Shown one piece after another: positions 32,017 to 40,355 of a DNA stretch of 64,000 nucleotides. Position 1 is the stretch's first letter, and the number at the start of each line of letters is the position of its first letter. A model generated the notes under the pieces. It had not been told where the DNA came from. It saw only the letters and a list, made by a program, of their open reading frames with translations, and did no database searches. A program made the translations under genes and the position numbers. Origin of the DNA: JBFWUM01 sp050247255 (GTDB lineage Bacteria > Acidobacteriota > Vicinamibacteria > Vicinamibacterales > UBA2999); NCBI GenBank assembly GCA_050247255.1, contig JBFWUM010000009.1:26719-90718 (forward strand), in the 5' to 3' direction.

Positions 32017-32873
32017 CACGTGCACGTCTCGGCGCGGCGGCGATCGTCTGTCTGATCTTCGCGGCCGAGGCGCGCGCACAGGCGCCGCTGGAGGTGGTGG
32101 TCGAACGCGCCTCTGCCTACGTCGGACGCTACCAGCGCGAGCTGGCCATGGTGGTGGCCGAAGAGCGCTACGAACAGGAGGTCCGCTACCCGTCGGGACG
32201 GGTCGGCGCCCGCGGCGCCGACACGACGATGACGACGGTGCTGCGCTAGGATTTCCTGCTGGTGCGGATGCCGGACGGCATCTGGCTGCCGTTCCGGGAC
32301 GTGTTCGAGCACGACCGCCGGCCGGTCCGCGATCGCGAGGAACGCCTGTCGAGGCTGTTCCTGTCGGATTCGGTCAGCGCCCGGGCACAGGCTCGGCGCA
32401 TCACCGAGGAGAGCGCGCGCTACAACATCGGCAACGTCGACCGCACCGTCAACGTGCCAACGCTGGCGCTCACGCTGCTGACCGACCCGCTGCGCGACGG
32501 CTTCGTGTTCGGCGACGCGGGCCGCAACGACGGGCTGCGGGTGATCAGCTACCGCGAGGACCGGCGGCCGACGCTGATTCGGACGACCGGCGGCCGGAGC
32601 CTGCCGATTTCAGGGCGCTTCTGGATCGACGAGGCCACGGGCCGGATCGAACGGACGGAGCTCATTGCCGAAGACGAGGACATCGAGGCGAAGATCCTGG
32701 TCTTGTACCGCAACGAAGCGGATGCCGGCATGTGGGTCCCGATCCGCATGGAAGAGGAGTACGAGCTGAAGCGCGAGATTTCAGAGGTGCGGGGCGAAGC
32801 GAGCTACTCGCGCTTCCGGCGGTTTGCCGTCAACACCCGCGAGGAGGTCGCGACCGACGAGGTTGCGAAGTGA
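32013..32873 (+). pseudogene. Secreted acidobacterial-type protein interrupted by an in-frame TAG
   Basis: Frame 32013-32873 is continuous except for TAG at 32247-32249 (codon 79). Before it: signal peptide and APLEVVVERASAYVGRYQREL, followed by VVAEERYEQEV. After it, in the same frame, DFLLVRMPDGIWLPFRDVFEHDGR-like sequence, which is the direct continuation seen in related proteins, and about 200 further residues of beta-rich sequence. A TCG-to-TAG single change would explain it. It overlaps the TonB receptor stop (ATGA), so it is a co-transcribed partner. Function unknown. Either a recent pseudogene, a sequencing or consensus error, or a read-through codon. Confidence 0.8.
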
Positions 32874-32892
32874 CCACGGTATGATGGCCGCC

Positions 32893-33957
32893 ATGCGCAA
32901 TACGCTGACCGTTTTGACGCTCCTGCTCCTGCTTGCCTGCTCCCGCGGGGAGGCGCAGCAGCCTGCGCCGGCGTCGACGCCGCCGGCCCCGCTGCCCGGC
33001 GCGCAGGATGTGGCAGCCCGAATCGGCGATCGCAGCGTCACCGTCGCCGAGCTCGACGAACGGTGGCGGGCCAGCGACCCGGTGCAGCAGGCCCAGGCGA
33101 CGCAGGCGCTCTACGACGGCCGCAAGGCGGCGCTCGATGACCTGATTGCGTCGATGGTGATCGAGGAGGCGGCCAAGGCGGCCGGCACGACCCCGGCGCA
33201 GTACGTGGACGGCGAGATTGCGCGCCGCCTGACCCCGGTGAGCGACACCGACGTGGCGGTGTTCTACGGCGAGAATCGCGGCCAGATGCAGGGGCGCTCG
33301 CTCCAGGAGATGAGCCCGCTGATCCGACGATTCCTCGAGGATCGCGCGCGCGAATCGGCACGGGCGGCGCTCGTCGCCGAGCTGCGCGCCAAGGGGCCGG
33401 ACGTCCGGATCCTGTTCGAGCCGCCGCGAGTCGAGGTGGCGGTTGCGCCGGACGACCCGTCCATCGGACCGGCGAACGCGCCGGTGACGCTGGTCGAGTT
33501 CTCCGATTTCCAGTGCCCGTTCTGCCAGCGCGTCGCGCCGACCCTCAAGGAGCTGCGCGATCGCTACGGTGACCGCCTCCGGATTGTCTGGAAGGACTTT
33601 CCGCTGACCCAGATCCACCCGCAGGCGTTCGATGCCGCCCAGGCTGGCCTGTGCGCGCGCGACCAGGGGAAGTTCTGGGAGTATCACGACCTGCTGTTTG
33701 CCAACCAGGCGGCGCTGCAGCGTGACGCGCTGAAGCAGTATGCCGGCGACAGCGGCATGGACGCGGCCGCGTTTTCGGCGTGCCTCGACTCGAACAAGTA
33801 CCAGGCGCGCGTGCAGGCGTCGCTCGACGCCGGCGGACGCCTGGGAATCGGCTCGACGCCGACCAGCTACATCAACGGCCGCGCGGTGACCGGGGCGCAG
33901 CCGCTCGAGGTCTTCACCGCGATCATCGACGAAGAGCTCCAGCGGGCCGCTAGGTAG
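32893..33957 (+). CDS. DsbA-family thioredoxin-fold lipoprotein with SurA-like N-terminal region
   Basis: 354 residues. The N-terminus MRNTLTVLTLLLLLACSRG is a lipoprotein signal with lipobox LLAC. Residues about 40-165 are helical (RIGDRSVTVAELDERWRAS, SMVIEEAAKAAG), resembling the SurA N-terminal chaperone region. From about 180 follows a DsbA/DSBA-like thioredoxin domain with active site CPFC near residue 208 (VEFSDFQCPFCQRV) and cis-proline loop GSTPTSYINGR. Likely a periplasmic disulfide oxidoreductase or isomerase. ATG 32881 is an alternative start adding four residues. Confidence 0.88.
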   Translation: MRNTLTVLTLLLLLACSRGEAQQPAPASTPPAPLPGAQDVAARIGDRSVTVAELDERWRASDPVQQAQATQALYDGRKAALDDLIASMVIEEAAKAAGTTPAQYVDGEIARRLTPVSDTDVAVFYGENRGQMQGRSLQEMSPLIRRFLEDRARESARAALVAELRAKGPDVRILFEPPRVEVAVAPDDPSIGPANAPVTLVEFSDFQCPFCQRVAPTLKELRDRYGDRLRIVWKDFPLTQIHPQAFDAAQAGLCARDQGKFWEYHDLLFANQAALQRDALKQYAGDSGMDAAAFSACLDSNKYQARVQASLDAGGRLGIGSTPTSYINGRAVTGAQPLEVFTAIIDEELQRAAR

Positions 33958-34918
33958 TCAGTACGATCTTCCCGTGCGCTCCTGCCTCGAGGACCGCCGC
34001 GTGTGCCTGCGGCGCCTCGGCCAGCGGCAGCTCGCGGCCGACCACGGGCCGCAGCGTCCCGTTCTCCAACCCGGCGACGAGCCCCGCGTGGATGCGGCGC
34101 AGCTCGTCCGGCGGCGTGTTGAACATCACCATCCCGACCACCGCCGCATCACGAGCCATGATCTTGCGCGGGTCGATCTCGATCCGTCCGCGGTTGCCGA
34201 CGATCGACACGCGGCCGCCGTGGGCGAGCACGTCGAGGTCGCGATCGAGGTTCACATTGGCGAGCATCTCGAGCACGACGTCGACACCGCGGCCGCCGGT
34301 AAGGTCCATCACCGCGTCCAAATAGCCGACGTCGTGGTGGTTCAGCGCGTGGTGCGCGCCCTGCTCGGTGACCAGCTGCAAACCGGCAGCGGAACCGGCG
34401 GTGCCGATGACGCGCAGCCCCATCGCGCGGGCAATCTGCACGGCAGCGACGCCGACGCCACCGCTGGCCCCGTGAACCAGGACGGTGTCGCCCGGCTCGG
34501 CCTTCGCCCGGATCAGCAGCCCGCGCCACGCGGTGCCATACGGGACGCCGAGCGCCGCGCCCTGCTGGAATGACACGCCGCCGGGCAGCGGCTCGACGCC
34601 ATGCTCGTCGGTCAGCGTCATAGCCGCATATGCGCCGTATCCGTCGGCAACCGCGTGGCCGTACACGCGTGCACCCACGACGAAGCGGGTGACCCCGGGA
34701 CCCACGGCGTCGACGACGCCCGCGTAGTCCATGCCGGGCGTCCACGGCAGCGCCGGCTTGAGCCTGTACGTACCCGATCGCATGTAGGTGTCCACAGGGT
34801 TGACCCCGGCGGCGTGAATGCGGATGCGCAGTTGGCCAGGGCCTGGGGCCGGGTCGGGACGCGACTCGACCTTCATCACCTCTGGCGGTCCGAACTCGCG
34901 GACGACGATGGCGTTCAT
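33950..34918 (-). CDS. NADPH:quinone oxidoreductase (medium-chain dehydrogenase/reductase family)
   Basis: 322 residues. GroES-like N-terminal domain (VREFGPPEVMKVESRPDPAPGPGQLRI split across MNAIVVREFGPPEVM and PGPGQLRIRIHAAGVNPVD), then the Rossmann motif VLVHGASGGVGVAAVQIARAMG near residue 150. It lacks the structural-zinc cysteines, as in zeta-crystallin-like quinone reductases. The physiological acceptor is unknown. The start overlaps the amidohydrolase stop (ATGA at 34915-34918). Its 3' end overlaps the convergent DsbA-like gene by eight bases. Confidence 0.92.
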   Translation of the reverse strand: MNAIVVREFGPPEVMKVESRPDPAPGPGQLRIRIHAAGVNPVDTYMRSGTYRLKPALPWTPGMDYAGVVDAVGPGVTRFVVGARVYGHAVADGYGAYAAMTLTDEHGVEPLPGGVSFQQGAALGVPYGTAWRGLLIRAKAEPGDTVLVHGASGGVGVAAVQIARAMGLRVIGTAGSAAGLQLVTEQGAHHALNHHDVGYLDAVMDLTGGRGVDVVLEMLANVNLDRDLDVLAHGGRVSIVGNRGRIEIDPRKIMARDAAVVGMVMFNTPPDELRRIHAGLVAGLENGTLRPVVGRELPLAEAPQAHAAVLEAGAHGKIVLTT

Positions 34919-35805
34919 GCGAAGAGCCTCTGGAAGTTGCCGCTGAGGATCATGGCCCGGTCGGCATCGGTCACGCCCAGCGAATCGAGGGTCCGTTGCT
35001 GCTGCTCGAAGATTGGGCGCTGCCAGCCCCGCGGGAAGAACGACGAATCGGTGCCGAACAGCACCCGCGACGCGCCCATCACCGCCAGCGCTGATGCAAA
35101 GACCTGCTCCAGCGTGAGGCCGGGATGGTAGCGCACCCACGAGTTGGAACTGGAGGTGTCGACATGGATATTCGGCGCGGCATCCGCGGCCATCAGCGTT
35201 TCCCGGAACAACCCCGCCCCGAAGTGCGGAATGAGGAACGGCGTCTCGGGAAACTGCAGCGCCAGCGCCGCCACGGCCAGCGGATCGCCGAGCCGCAAAT
35301 TGAAGCGGCTGGCCAGTCCGAGCTTCCGGCGTACGCCGACCGAAAGCACGCCGCAATGCACGAACACCGCCCCGCCCGACGCGGCGGCGGCTTCGACAAT
35401 CCGCAAGGTGCGGTCATCGGTGAGCGGCACGTGATGCATAGCGGGGAACAGGCAGACGGCCTTCAGCCGGTCCTGCTGTATCGCCCGCGTCACGCGGTCG
35501 GCTGCGTCGTGGGCCGACGCATCCACCATGAAGAAGCCGACGAAGCGCGTCGGGTGCCTGGCCACCGCGGCGGCCACCGAACCTTCGTCGCCGGGAATGC
35601 TGGCGATCAACGCGCATTGCTGCACCCCGGCGGTGTCGAGCGCCGCCACCCACCGGTCGGCCAGCGCCTCGGCGGTGCCGGGCGCGTCCCATCCGAGGTG
35701 CTGCGTCACGGCGGCGCCGTCGGCATCGGTCGCGTCCCCGCGCTGTCGGGCGAGCGCGGTAAAGAACGGCTGCGAAAAGAAGTGGCAGTGCACGTCGTTG
35801 AGCAT
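34915..35805 (-). CDS. Amidohydrolase (metal-dependent TIM-barrel hydrolase, ACMSD-like branch)
   Basis: 296 residues. The metal motif H-x-H is at the N-terminus (LNDVHCHFFSQPFF), with later ligands in VFVHCGVLSVG, FLIPHFGAGLF and the aspartate of VLFGTDSSFFPRG. This order fits amidohydrolase-2 decarboxylases and hydrolases such as ACMSD. The substrate is not known. It lies between the MATE exporter (TGATG junction at 35803-35807) and a quinone oxidoreductase, so a three-gene operon for detoxifying or degrading an aromatic compound is conceivable (inference). Confidence 0.88.
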   Translation of the reverse strand: MLNDVHCHFFSQPFFTALARQRGDATDADGAAVTQHLGWDAPGTAEALADRWVAALDTAGVQQCALIASIPGDEGSVAAAVARHPTRFVGFFMVDASAHDAADRVTRAIQQDRLKAVCLFPAMHHVPLTDDRTLRIVEAAAASGGAVFVHCGVLSVGVRRKLGLASRFNLRLGDPLAVAALALQFPETPFLIPHFGAGLFRETLMAADAAPNIHVDTSSSNSWVRYHPGLTLEQVFASALAVMGASRVLFGTDSSFFPRGWQRPIFEQQQRTLDSLGVTDADRAMILSGNFQRLFA

Positions 35806-37169
35806 CACAGCAGGTCCGGCACGGCCGGCGCGTGGGCGCCGCCGGGCAGCGACAGGTGGCGCGTCCGCCGGATCCACGCCATCACCAGCACGATCGAGAC
35901 GAAGATCAGGCCGATCGACAGGCCGATCCAGAGCCCGTTGACGCCCACGGCAAACCGGAAACAGAGCGCGTAGCCGATCGGCAACCCCAGCGCCCAGTGG
36001 CCGATCATGTTGCCGATCATCGGCGTGCGCGTGTCGCCCAGGCCGCGCAGGATGCCGGTGGCCACGGCCTGCGTCCCGTCGAACAGCTGGAACGCGGCGG
36101 CGATGAACAGCAGTCCGGTCCCGATCTCCAACACCCGCGCATCGTCGGTGAACGCCCGCAGCAGCGGCCGCGGAAAGGCGAACAGTACTACGCCGATGGC
36201 GATCATGACCGCCGCACCGGCGCCGAGCGCCGTCCAGCCGGCGCGGATGGCGCGCCGCGCGTCGCCGGCGCCGACGGCGTGGCCGACGCGCACGGCCGAC
36301 GCCGAGGCGAGCCCGAGCGGCACCATGAACACGACGCTGGCGATGTTCAAGGCGATCTGATGCGATGCCGATGAGATCGGGTCGAGCCGCGCCGCCAGCG
36401 CAGTGACCAGGGCGAACACGCCGACCTCGAGCGTGATTTGCGACGCCGCCGGCGCGCCGAGCGCCAGCAGTTGCCACATGCGCAGCCACGAGATGGCATA
36501 GGGCACGCGCGGATGGGCGTCGCCACGGCGCCGGTGCTCGCGCCGGATGGCCACGAACAGGAAGCTGGCCATGTAGAGCCGGGCCAGCGAGGTGGCCCAC
36601 GCCGATCCCTCGACGCCAAGCGCCGGCAGGCCGAGGTTGCCGTAGATCAACCCCCAGTTGGCGGCCGCGTTGACGATGTTGGCCGAGACCAGGGCGAACA
36701 TGATCGGCCGCACGACGTGCAGCCCCTGCAGGTAACGGCGGAACGCGGCGTAGAGCAGCAGCGGGAGCGCGCCAAAGGCGATGGCCTGCAGGTAGGGACC
36801 GGCGAGACCACGAATCTCCTCGTGCAGTCCCCACCGATCCATCGTCAGGAACGCCAGCCAGGTGGCGAGCATGACCAGGGGCGCCACGATGACCGCCAGG
36901 GTCACGCCGTGATGCAGCCAGCGGACACACTCGTCGAGCCGTTCCGCGCCGAATGCGCGCGAAACGAGGGCGTCGAGGCCGAGCATCAGCCCCATGCCGA
37001 AGATGGCGATGGCGGTGAACACGCCGCTCCCCATGCCGGTGGCGGCAATCGCCGCCGGCCCGAGCGGGCCGACCATGATCGTGTCGACCAGCCCCATGCT
37101 CATCCAGCCGATTTCCGCCAGGACGACGGGGAGCGCGAGGCGCAGGAGGGGACGAATTTCGGAGGACAT
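35805..37169 (-). CDS. MATE family multidrug/sodium exporter (NorM type)
   Basis: 454 residues, twelve membrane helices in two six-helix halves. MSSEIRPLLRLALPVVLAEIGWMSMGLVDTIMVGPLG is a characteristic MATE N-terminus, and SASAVRVGHAVGAGDARRA marks the second half. Exports cationic drugs or metabolites against Na+ or H+. First gene of the MATE-amidohydrolase-oxidoreductase run. 22 bases separate its start from the divergent DinB gene. Confidence 0.94.
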   Translation of the reverse strand: MSSEIRPLLRLALPVVLAEIGWMSMGLVDTIMVGPLGPAAIAATGMGSGVFTAIAIFGMGLMLGLDALVSRAFGAERLDECVRWLHHGVTLAVIVAPLVMLATWLAFLTMDRWGLHEEIRGLAGPYLQAIAFGALPLLLYAAFRRYLQGLHVVRPIMFALVSANIVNAAANWGLIYGNLGLPALGVEGSAWATSLARLYMASFLFVAIRREHRRRGDAHPRVPYAISWLRMWQLLALGAPAASQITLEVGVFALVTALAARLDPISSASHQIALNIASVVFMVPLGLASASAVRVGHAVGAGDARRAIRAGWTALGAGAAVMIAIGVVLFAFPRPLLRAFTDDARVLEIGTGLLFIAAAFQLFDGTQAVATGILRGLGDTRTPMIGNMIGHWALGLPIGYALCFRFAVGVNGLWIGLSIGLIFVSIVLVMAWIRRTRHLSLPGGAHAPAVPDLL

Positions 37170-37191
37170 GCGGCCGAACTAGCATTGTGCA

Positions 37192-37671
37192 ATGACTCAG
37201 AACCCGTATGGGAAGTACCTGGAGGGCAAGGACCTGCTCGCGTCGCTGGAGCAGACGCCGGCGCGGATAGCGGCCGCCTGCCGCGGGTGGCGGCCGGCGG
37301 CGTTCGAGCGGAGCTACGCCCCCGGCAAGTGGAGCGGCCGCGTGCTGCTGACCCACCTGGCCCAGATGGAGATGGTGTTTGCCACGCGCCTGCGCTTCGC
37401 GCTGGCCCAGGACGGTTACGAGGTGCAGTCGTTCGACCAGGACCCGTGGATGGCCGTCGAGCGCGACGCCGACGGCCCGGCGGCGCACGAGGCCTACCTG
37501 GCGCTGCGGCGCCTGAACCTGGACGTGTGCCGCCGGCTGACGGCCGAGGAGCGGCGCCGGACGTGCCGCCATCCCGACTTCGGCGCTATCGACGTCGAGT
37601 GGCTGATGATGCAGGTGGCCGGCCACGAGCTGCATCACCTGCCGCAGATCGAGCAGATCGATCCGTCGTAG
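37192..37671 (+). CDS. DinB-like four-helix metal-binding protein
   Basis: 159 residues of the DinB/YfiT superfamily. The N-terminal helix has PARIAAACRGW, then APGKWSGRVLLTHLAQMEMVFATR (first His ligand near residue 56) and the C-terminal GHELHHLPQIEQI (second and third His near 143 and 147). Members include thiol transferases (e.g. bacillithiol or mycothiol dependent); the specific role is not deducible. A 60-residue membrane protein gene begins two bases after its stop. Confidence 0.88.
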   Translation: MTQNPYGKYLEGKDLLASLEQTPARIAAACRGWRPAAFERSYAPGKWSGRVLLTHLAQMEMVFATRLRFALAQDGYEVQSFDQDPWMAVERDADGPAAHEAYLALRRLNLDVCRRLTAEERRRTCRHPDFGAIDVEWLMMQVAGHELHHLPQIEQIDPS

Positions 37672-37672
37672 G

Positions 37673-37855
37673 ATGGGCGCCGTGCTCTGGATCTACCTCG
37701 CCGGCATCATCGTGGGCCTGCTGATGACCGACGCGCGCCCCCCGACGCGCATCGCCCTCGCGCTGCTGTGGCCGCTCGGCCCGATCGCGTTCGTGGTGAC
37801 CGTCGGAATGCTGCTAATGGCGGCGCCGCTTGCCTTCCTGCCGAGAGGCCGCTGA
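37673..37855 (+). CDS. Small two-helix membrane protein
   Basis: 60 residues, two hydrophobic helices (VLWIYLAGIIVGLLM and IALALLWPLGPIAFVVTVGMLL) with the charged loop TDARPPTR. Starts two bases after the DinB-like gene and has the same strand and codon use, so likely real. Function unknown. Confidence 0.6.
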   Translation: MGAVLWIYLAGIIVGLLMTDARPPTRIALALLWPLGPIAFVVTVGMLLMAAPLAFLPRGR

Positions 37856-37876
37856 GATTTCTGAGCACGCAGCCTA

Positions 37877-38099
37877 ACCACAGAGACACAGAGCCACAAC
37901 GACGCGCAGAGAGTGCTGGCTGTTCGATGGCCGCCGATGGCGGCCGGCAGGCGTGACGTGGTGGTGGTATTAACAAGCCTCGCCGCATTGACATTCGGCT
38001 TGTTGAATCCCGCCTCCACGTCACGCCTGGGAGGCCCTGCTTCGCAGGGCCTCGTCGAACAGCCCACCGTGCGTCTCAGTGTCTCCGTGGCTCTGTGGT
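37877..38099. repeat. 223-bp nested palindromic element (ACCACAGAG family)
   Basis: Terminal inverted repeats 37877-37897 and 38079-38099 (18 of 21 match; ACCACAGAGACACAG / GGCTCTGTGGT). Nested within, in order, are GGCTGTTCGA 37918-37927 with TCGAACAGCC 38055-38064, GGCGTGACGTGG 37950-37961 with CCACGTCACGCC 38016-38027, and AACAAGCC 37972-37979 with GGCTTGTT 37997-38004. All inner pairs are perfect and collinear, so the whole piece can fold as one long cruciform. No gene inside. Lies between the small membrane protein gene and ppk. Confidence 0.85.
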
Positions 38100-38123
38100 G
38101 AGACTGCGGCCTCCGAATCCTGT

Positions 38124-40253
38124 CTACTCCCGTTCGGAATAATGCTGCAGCAGGAACTGCTGCGCGTTGAAGCCGCCGGGGCCGGTGGTGGCGCGTTCGT
38201 AGTGGCCGGTGGAGTCGAGGAGCATGGCGCGGTCGGTATCGCGCAGGTAGGCGTCCAGCACGACGTGGCGCAGGTGGTGGCGGATCTCCGAATCGCGGAC
38301 CGGGACCAGCGTTTCGACCCGGCGATCGAGGTTGCGCTCCATCAGGTCGGCGCTGCCGATGTACATCTCCTCGTCGCCGCCGTTCAGGAACCAGTAGATG
38401 CGCGAGTGCTCGAGGAAGCGGCCGACGATCGACCGCACCGCGATGGTCTCGCTGACGCCAGGCACCCCGGGCCGCAGGCTGCAGATGCCGCGCACCAGCA
38501 GGTCCATCTGCACCCCGGCCTGTGACGCCCGGTACAGCACGCGGATCATCTGGTCGTCGGTGATCGCGTTCACCTTGACGATCATCCGCGCCGGCCGCCC
38601 GGCGCGCGCATGCTCCGCCTCGCGGCTGATGAGCTCCGCGAGCCGCGCGCGCATCTGCACAGGGCCGACGAACATCGACCGGAACTCCTTCTGGTTCGAG
38701 TAGCCGGTCAACGCGTTGAAGATGTCGGAGGCGTCGGCGACGATGTCGGGGTCGGCGGTGAACAGGCCGAGGTCGGTATAGACCTTTGCGGTCTGCGGGT
38801 TGTAGTTGCCGGTGGAGGTGTGGACATAGCGCCGCATGCCGTCGGGCTCCTGCCGCACCACCAGGCACAGCTTGGCGTGCGTCTTCAGGTCGGCGAACCC
38901 GTAGACGACGTGAATGCCGTGTGATTCCAGCCGCCTCGCCCAGATGATGTTGTTGCGCTCGTCGAAGCGCGCTTTCAGCTCCACCAGCACCGCCACCTGC
39001 TTGCCCGACTCCGCCGCCTCGATCAGCAGGTCGATCAGCGGCGAATTGGCGCCGATGCGATACAGCGTCATCTTGATGGCGACCACGTGCGGGTCCTTGA
39101 CCGCCGCCCGCAGGAAGCCCTCGACCGAGGAGAACGCCTCGAACGGGTGGTGCACCAGGACGTCCTGGTAGCGCAGGTGGTCGAAGATCACCTCCGGGTC
39201 CTCGTCCGAACGCCAGACGGAAGGGGCCGAAAATGGCGCGTCCTTGAGCTCCGGCCGATGAATGGTCATCAGCTCCATCCAGTCGCTGAACCCGAGCCGG
39301 TCAGGGGTCTTGCGGACGATGTCCTCCTCGGCCTCGAAATTCTCCGCGAGGATGCGGAGAACACGGGGCGGCGTATCCGATTCCGCCTCCAGCAGCGACA
39401 GGGCGCCGCGGCGCAGTTGACGCAGGCTCTTGTCGACGGTTTCAAGCAGGTCGTCGGCCTCGGCCTCGGCGATCTGCAGCTCGAGGTCGGCGTCGCGGAC
39501 GATGCGGAACAGGTGGGCGCTCTTCACCTGCGCACCCGGGAAGAGCTCCTGCATGTTCGCGCGGATCACATCCTCGACGAAGGCGAACGTCAGTCCGCGC
39601 TCGCGGGTCAGCGCCTCGGGGATCGGCACGAATCGCGGAAGCACGTCCGGCACTTTGACGCGGGCGAACTTCGTGCGCCCCCCGTGCCGGACGACGACGG
39701 CGAAATTCTGGCTGAGGTTCGAGATGAACGGAAACGGATGGCCGGGATCGAACGCCAGCGGCGTCAGCACCGGGCAGATTTCCCGCGAGAAGTACCCGTC
39801 GAGAAAGTCTTTGATCTCAGTCGACCACTCCGCCGGCTCGAGAAAGGCGATCCGTTCCTTCGCCAGCAGCCCGCGCAGCTGCTCCCAGCAGGCCGCCTGA
39901 TCCTGCAACATGCGCTGCGCCCGCGCCCGCATCCCCTCCAGCTGCTGCTCGGTGTTGAGGCCGTCCGGCGCAATCTCCTCGATCCCCTCGCGCAACCGCT
40001 TCTGCGTCGTCGAGACGCGGATCATGAAGAACTCGTCGAGGTTGTTGGCGTTGATGGCGAGGAACTTGACGCGCTCGAGCAGCGGGTGCGCCGGGTCGAG
40101 CGCCTGCGCGAGCACACGCTGGTTGAATTCGAGCCAGCTGAGCTCACGGTTGATGTAGAGCGCCGGGTTCTTGAGATCAGCGGGATCGAAGGTGACCGCA
40201 GATGGCGGAGGCACCACGTGCAAGGCCGCGGTGGAGGGTGTGCGAGTGGGCAT
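38124..40253 (-). CDS. ppk1: Polyphosphate kinase 1
   Basis: 709 residues from ATG 40253 (ATG 40283 would add ten). Makes polyphosphate from ATP reversibly. N-domain: LYINRELSWLEFNQRVL and KFLAINANNLDEFFMIRV. Catalytic histidines are in GFADLKTHAKLCLVVR (near residue 440) and IVGRFLEHSRIYWF (near 595); phosphate-site sequence TSTGNYNPQTAKVYTDLG and C-terminal GSADLMERNLDRRVE are intact. Normal length. Stands alone on the minus strand between the palindromic element and the M16 protease gene. Confidence 0.96.
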   Translation of the reverse strand: MPTRTPSTAALHVVPPPSAVTFDPADLKNPALYINRELSWLEFNQRVLAQALDPAHPLLERVKFLAINANNLDEFFMIRVSTTQKRLREGIEEIAPDGLNTEQQLEGMRARAQRMLQDQAACWEQLRGLLAKERIAFLEPAEWSTEIKDFLDGYFSREICPVLTPLAFDPGHPFPFISNLSQNFAVVVRHGGRTKFARVKVPDVLPRFVPIPEALTRERGLTFAFVEDVIRANMQELFPGAQVKSAHLFRIVRDADLELQIAEAEADDLLETVDKSLRQLRRGALSLLEAESDTPPRVLRILAENFEAEEDIVRKTPDRLGFSDWMELMTIHRPELKDAPFSAPSVWRSDEDPEVIFDHLRYQDVLVHHPFEAFSSVEGFLRAAVKDPHVVAIKMTLYRIGANSPLIDLLIEAAESGKQVAVLVELKARFDERNNIIWARRLESHGIHVVYGFADLKTHAKLCLVVRQEPDGMRRYVHTSTGNYNPQTAKVYTDLGLFTADPDIVADASDIFNALTGYSNQKEFRSMFVGPVQMRARLAELISREAEHARAGRPARMIVKVNAITDDQMIRVLYRASQAGVQMDLLVRGICSLRPGVPGVSETIAVRSIVGRFLEHSRIYWFLNGGDEEMYIGSADLMERNLDRRVETLVPVRDSEIRHHLRHVVLDAYLRDTDRAMLLDSTGHYERATTGPGGFNAQQFLLQHYSERE

Positions 40254-40355
40254 AGAGGTCGAACCTGAACGGCCGGCGAGCATAACAGACCGATGTAACG
40301 AAGGCCGCCTCCCCCCCCCTCAGAGAAGAACTCTGCAGGACGGATGCCGTACGAC

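Noticed and set aside
32247..32249. Pyrrolysine or selenocysteine-like recoding of TAG
   Set aside because: No pyl genes or structure are visible and recoding of this family is not known; a mutation or error is simpler.
35806..37638. Extension of the amidohydrolase frame through the MATE gene
   Set aside because: The metal motif and a good start codon are at 35805; upstream sequence is a shadow of MATE.
40311..40320. Run of nine C upstream of ppk as a phase-variation tract
   Set aside because: It is intergenic, not in a coding frame, and no promoter spacing effect can be shown.
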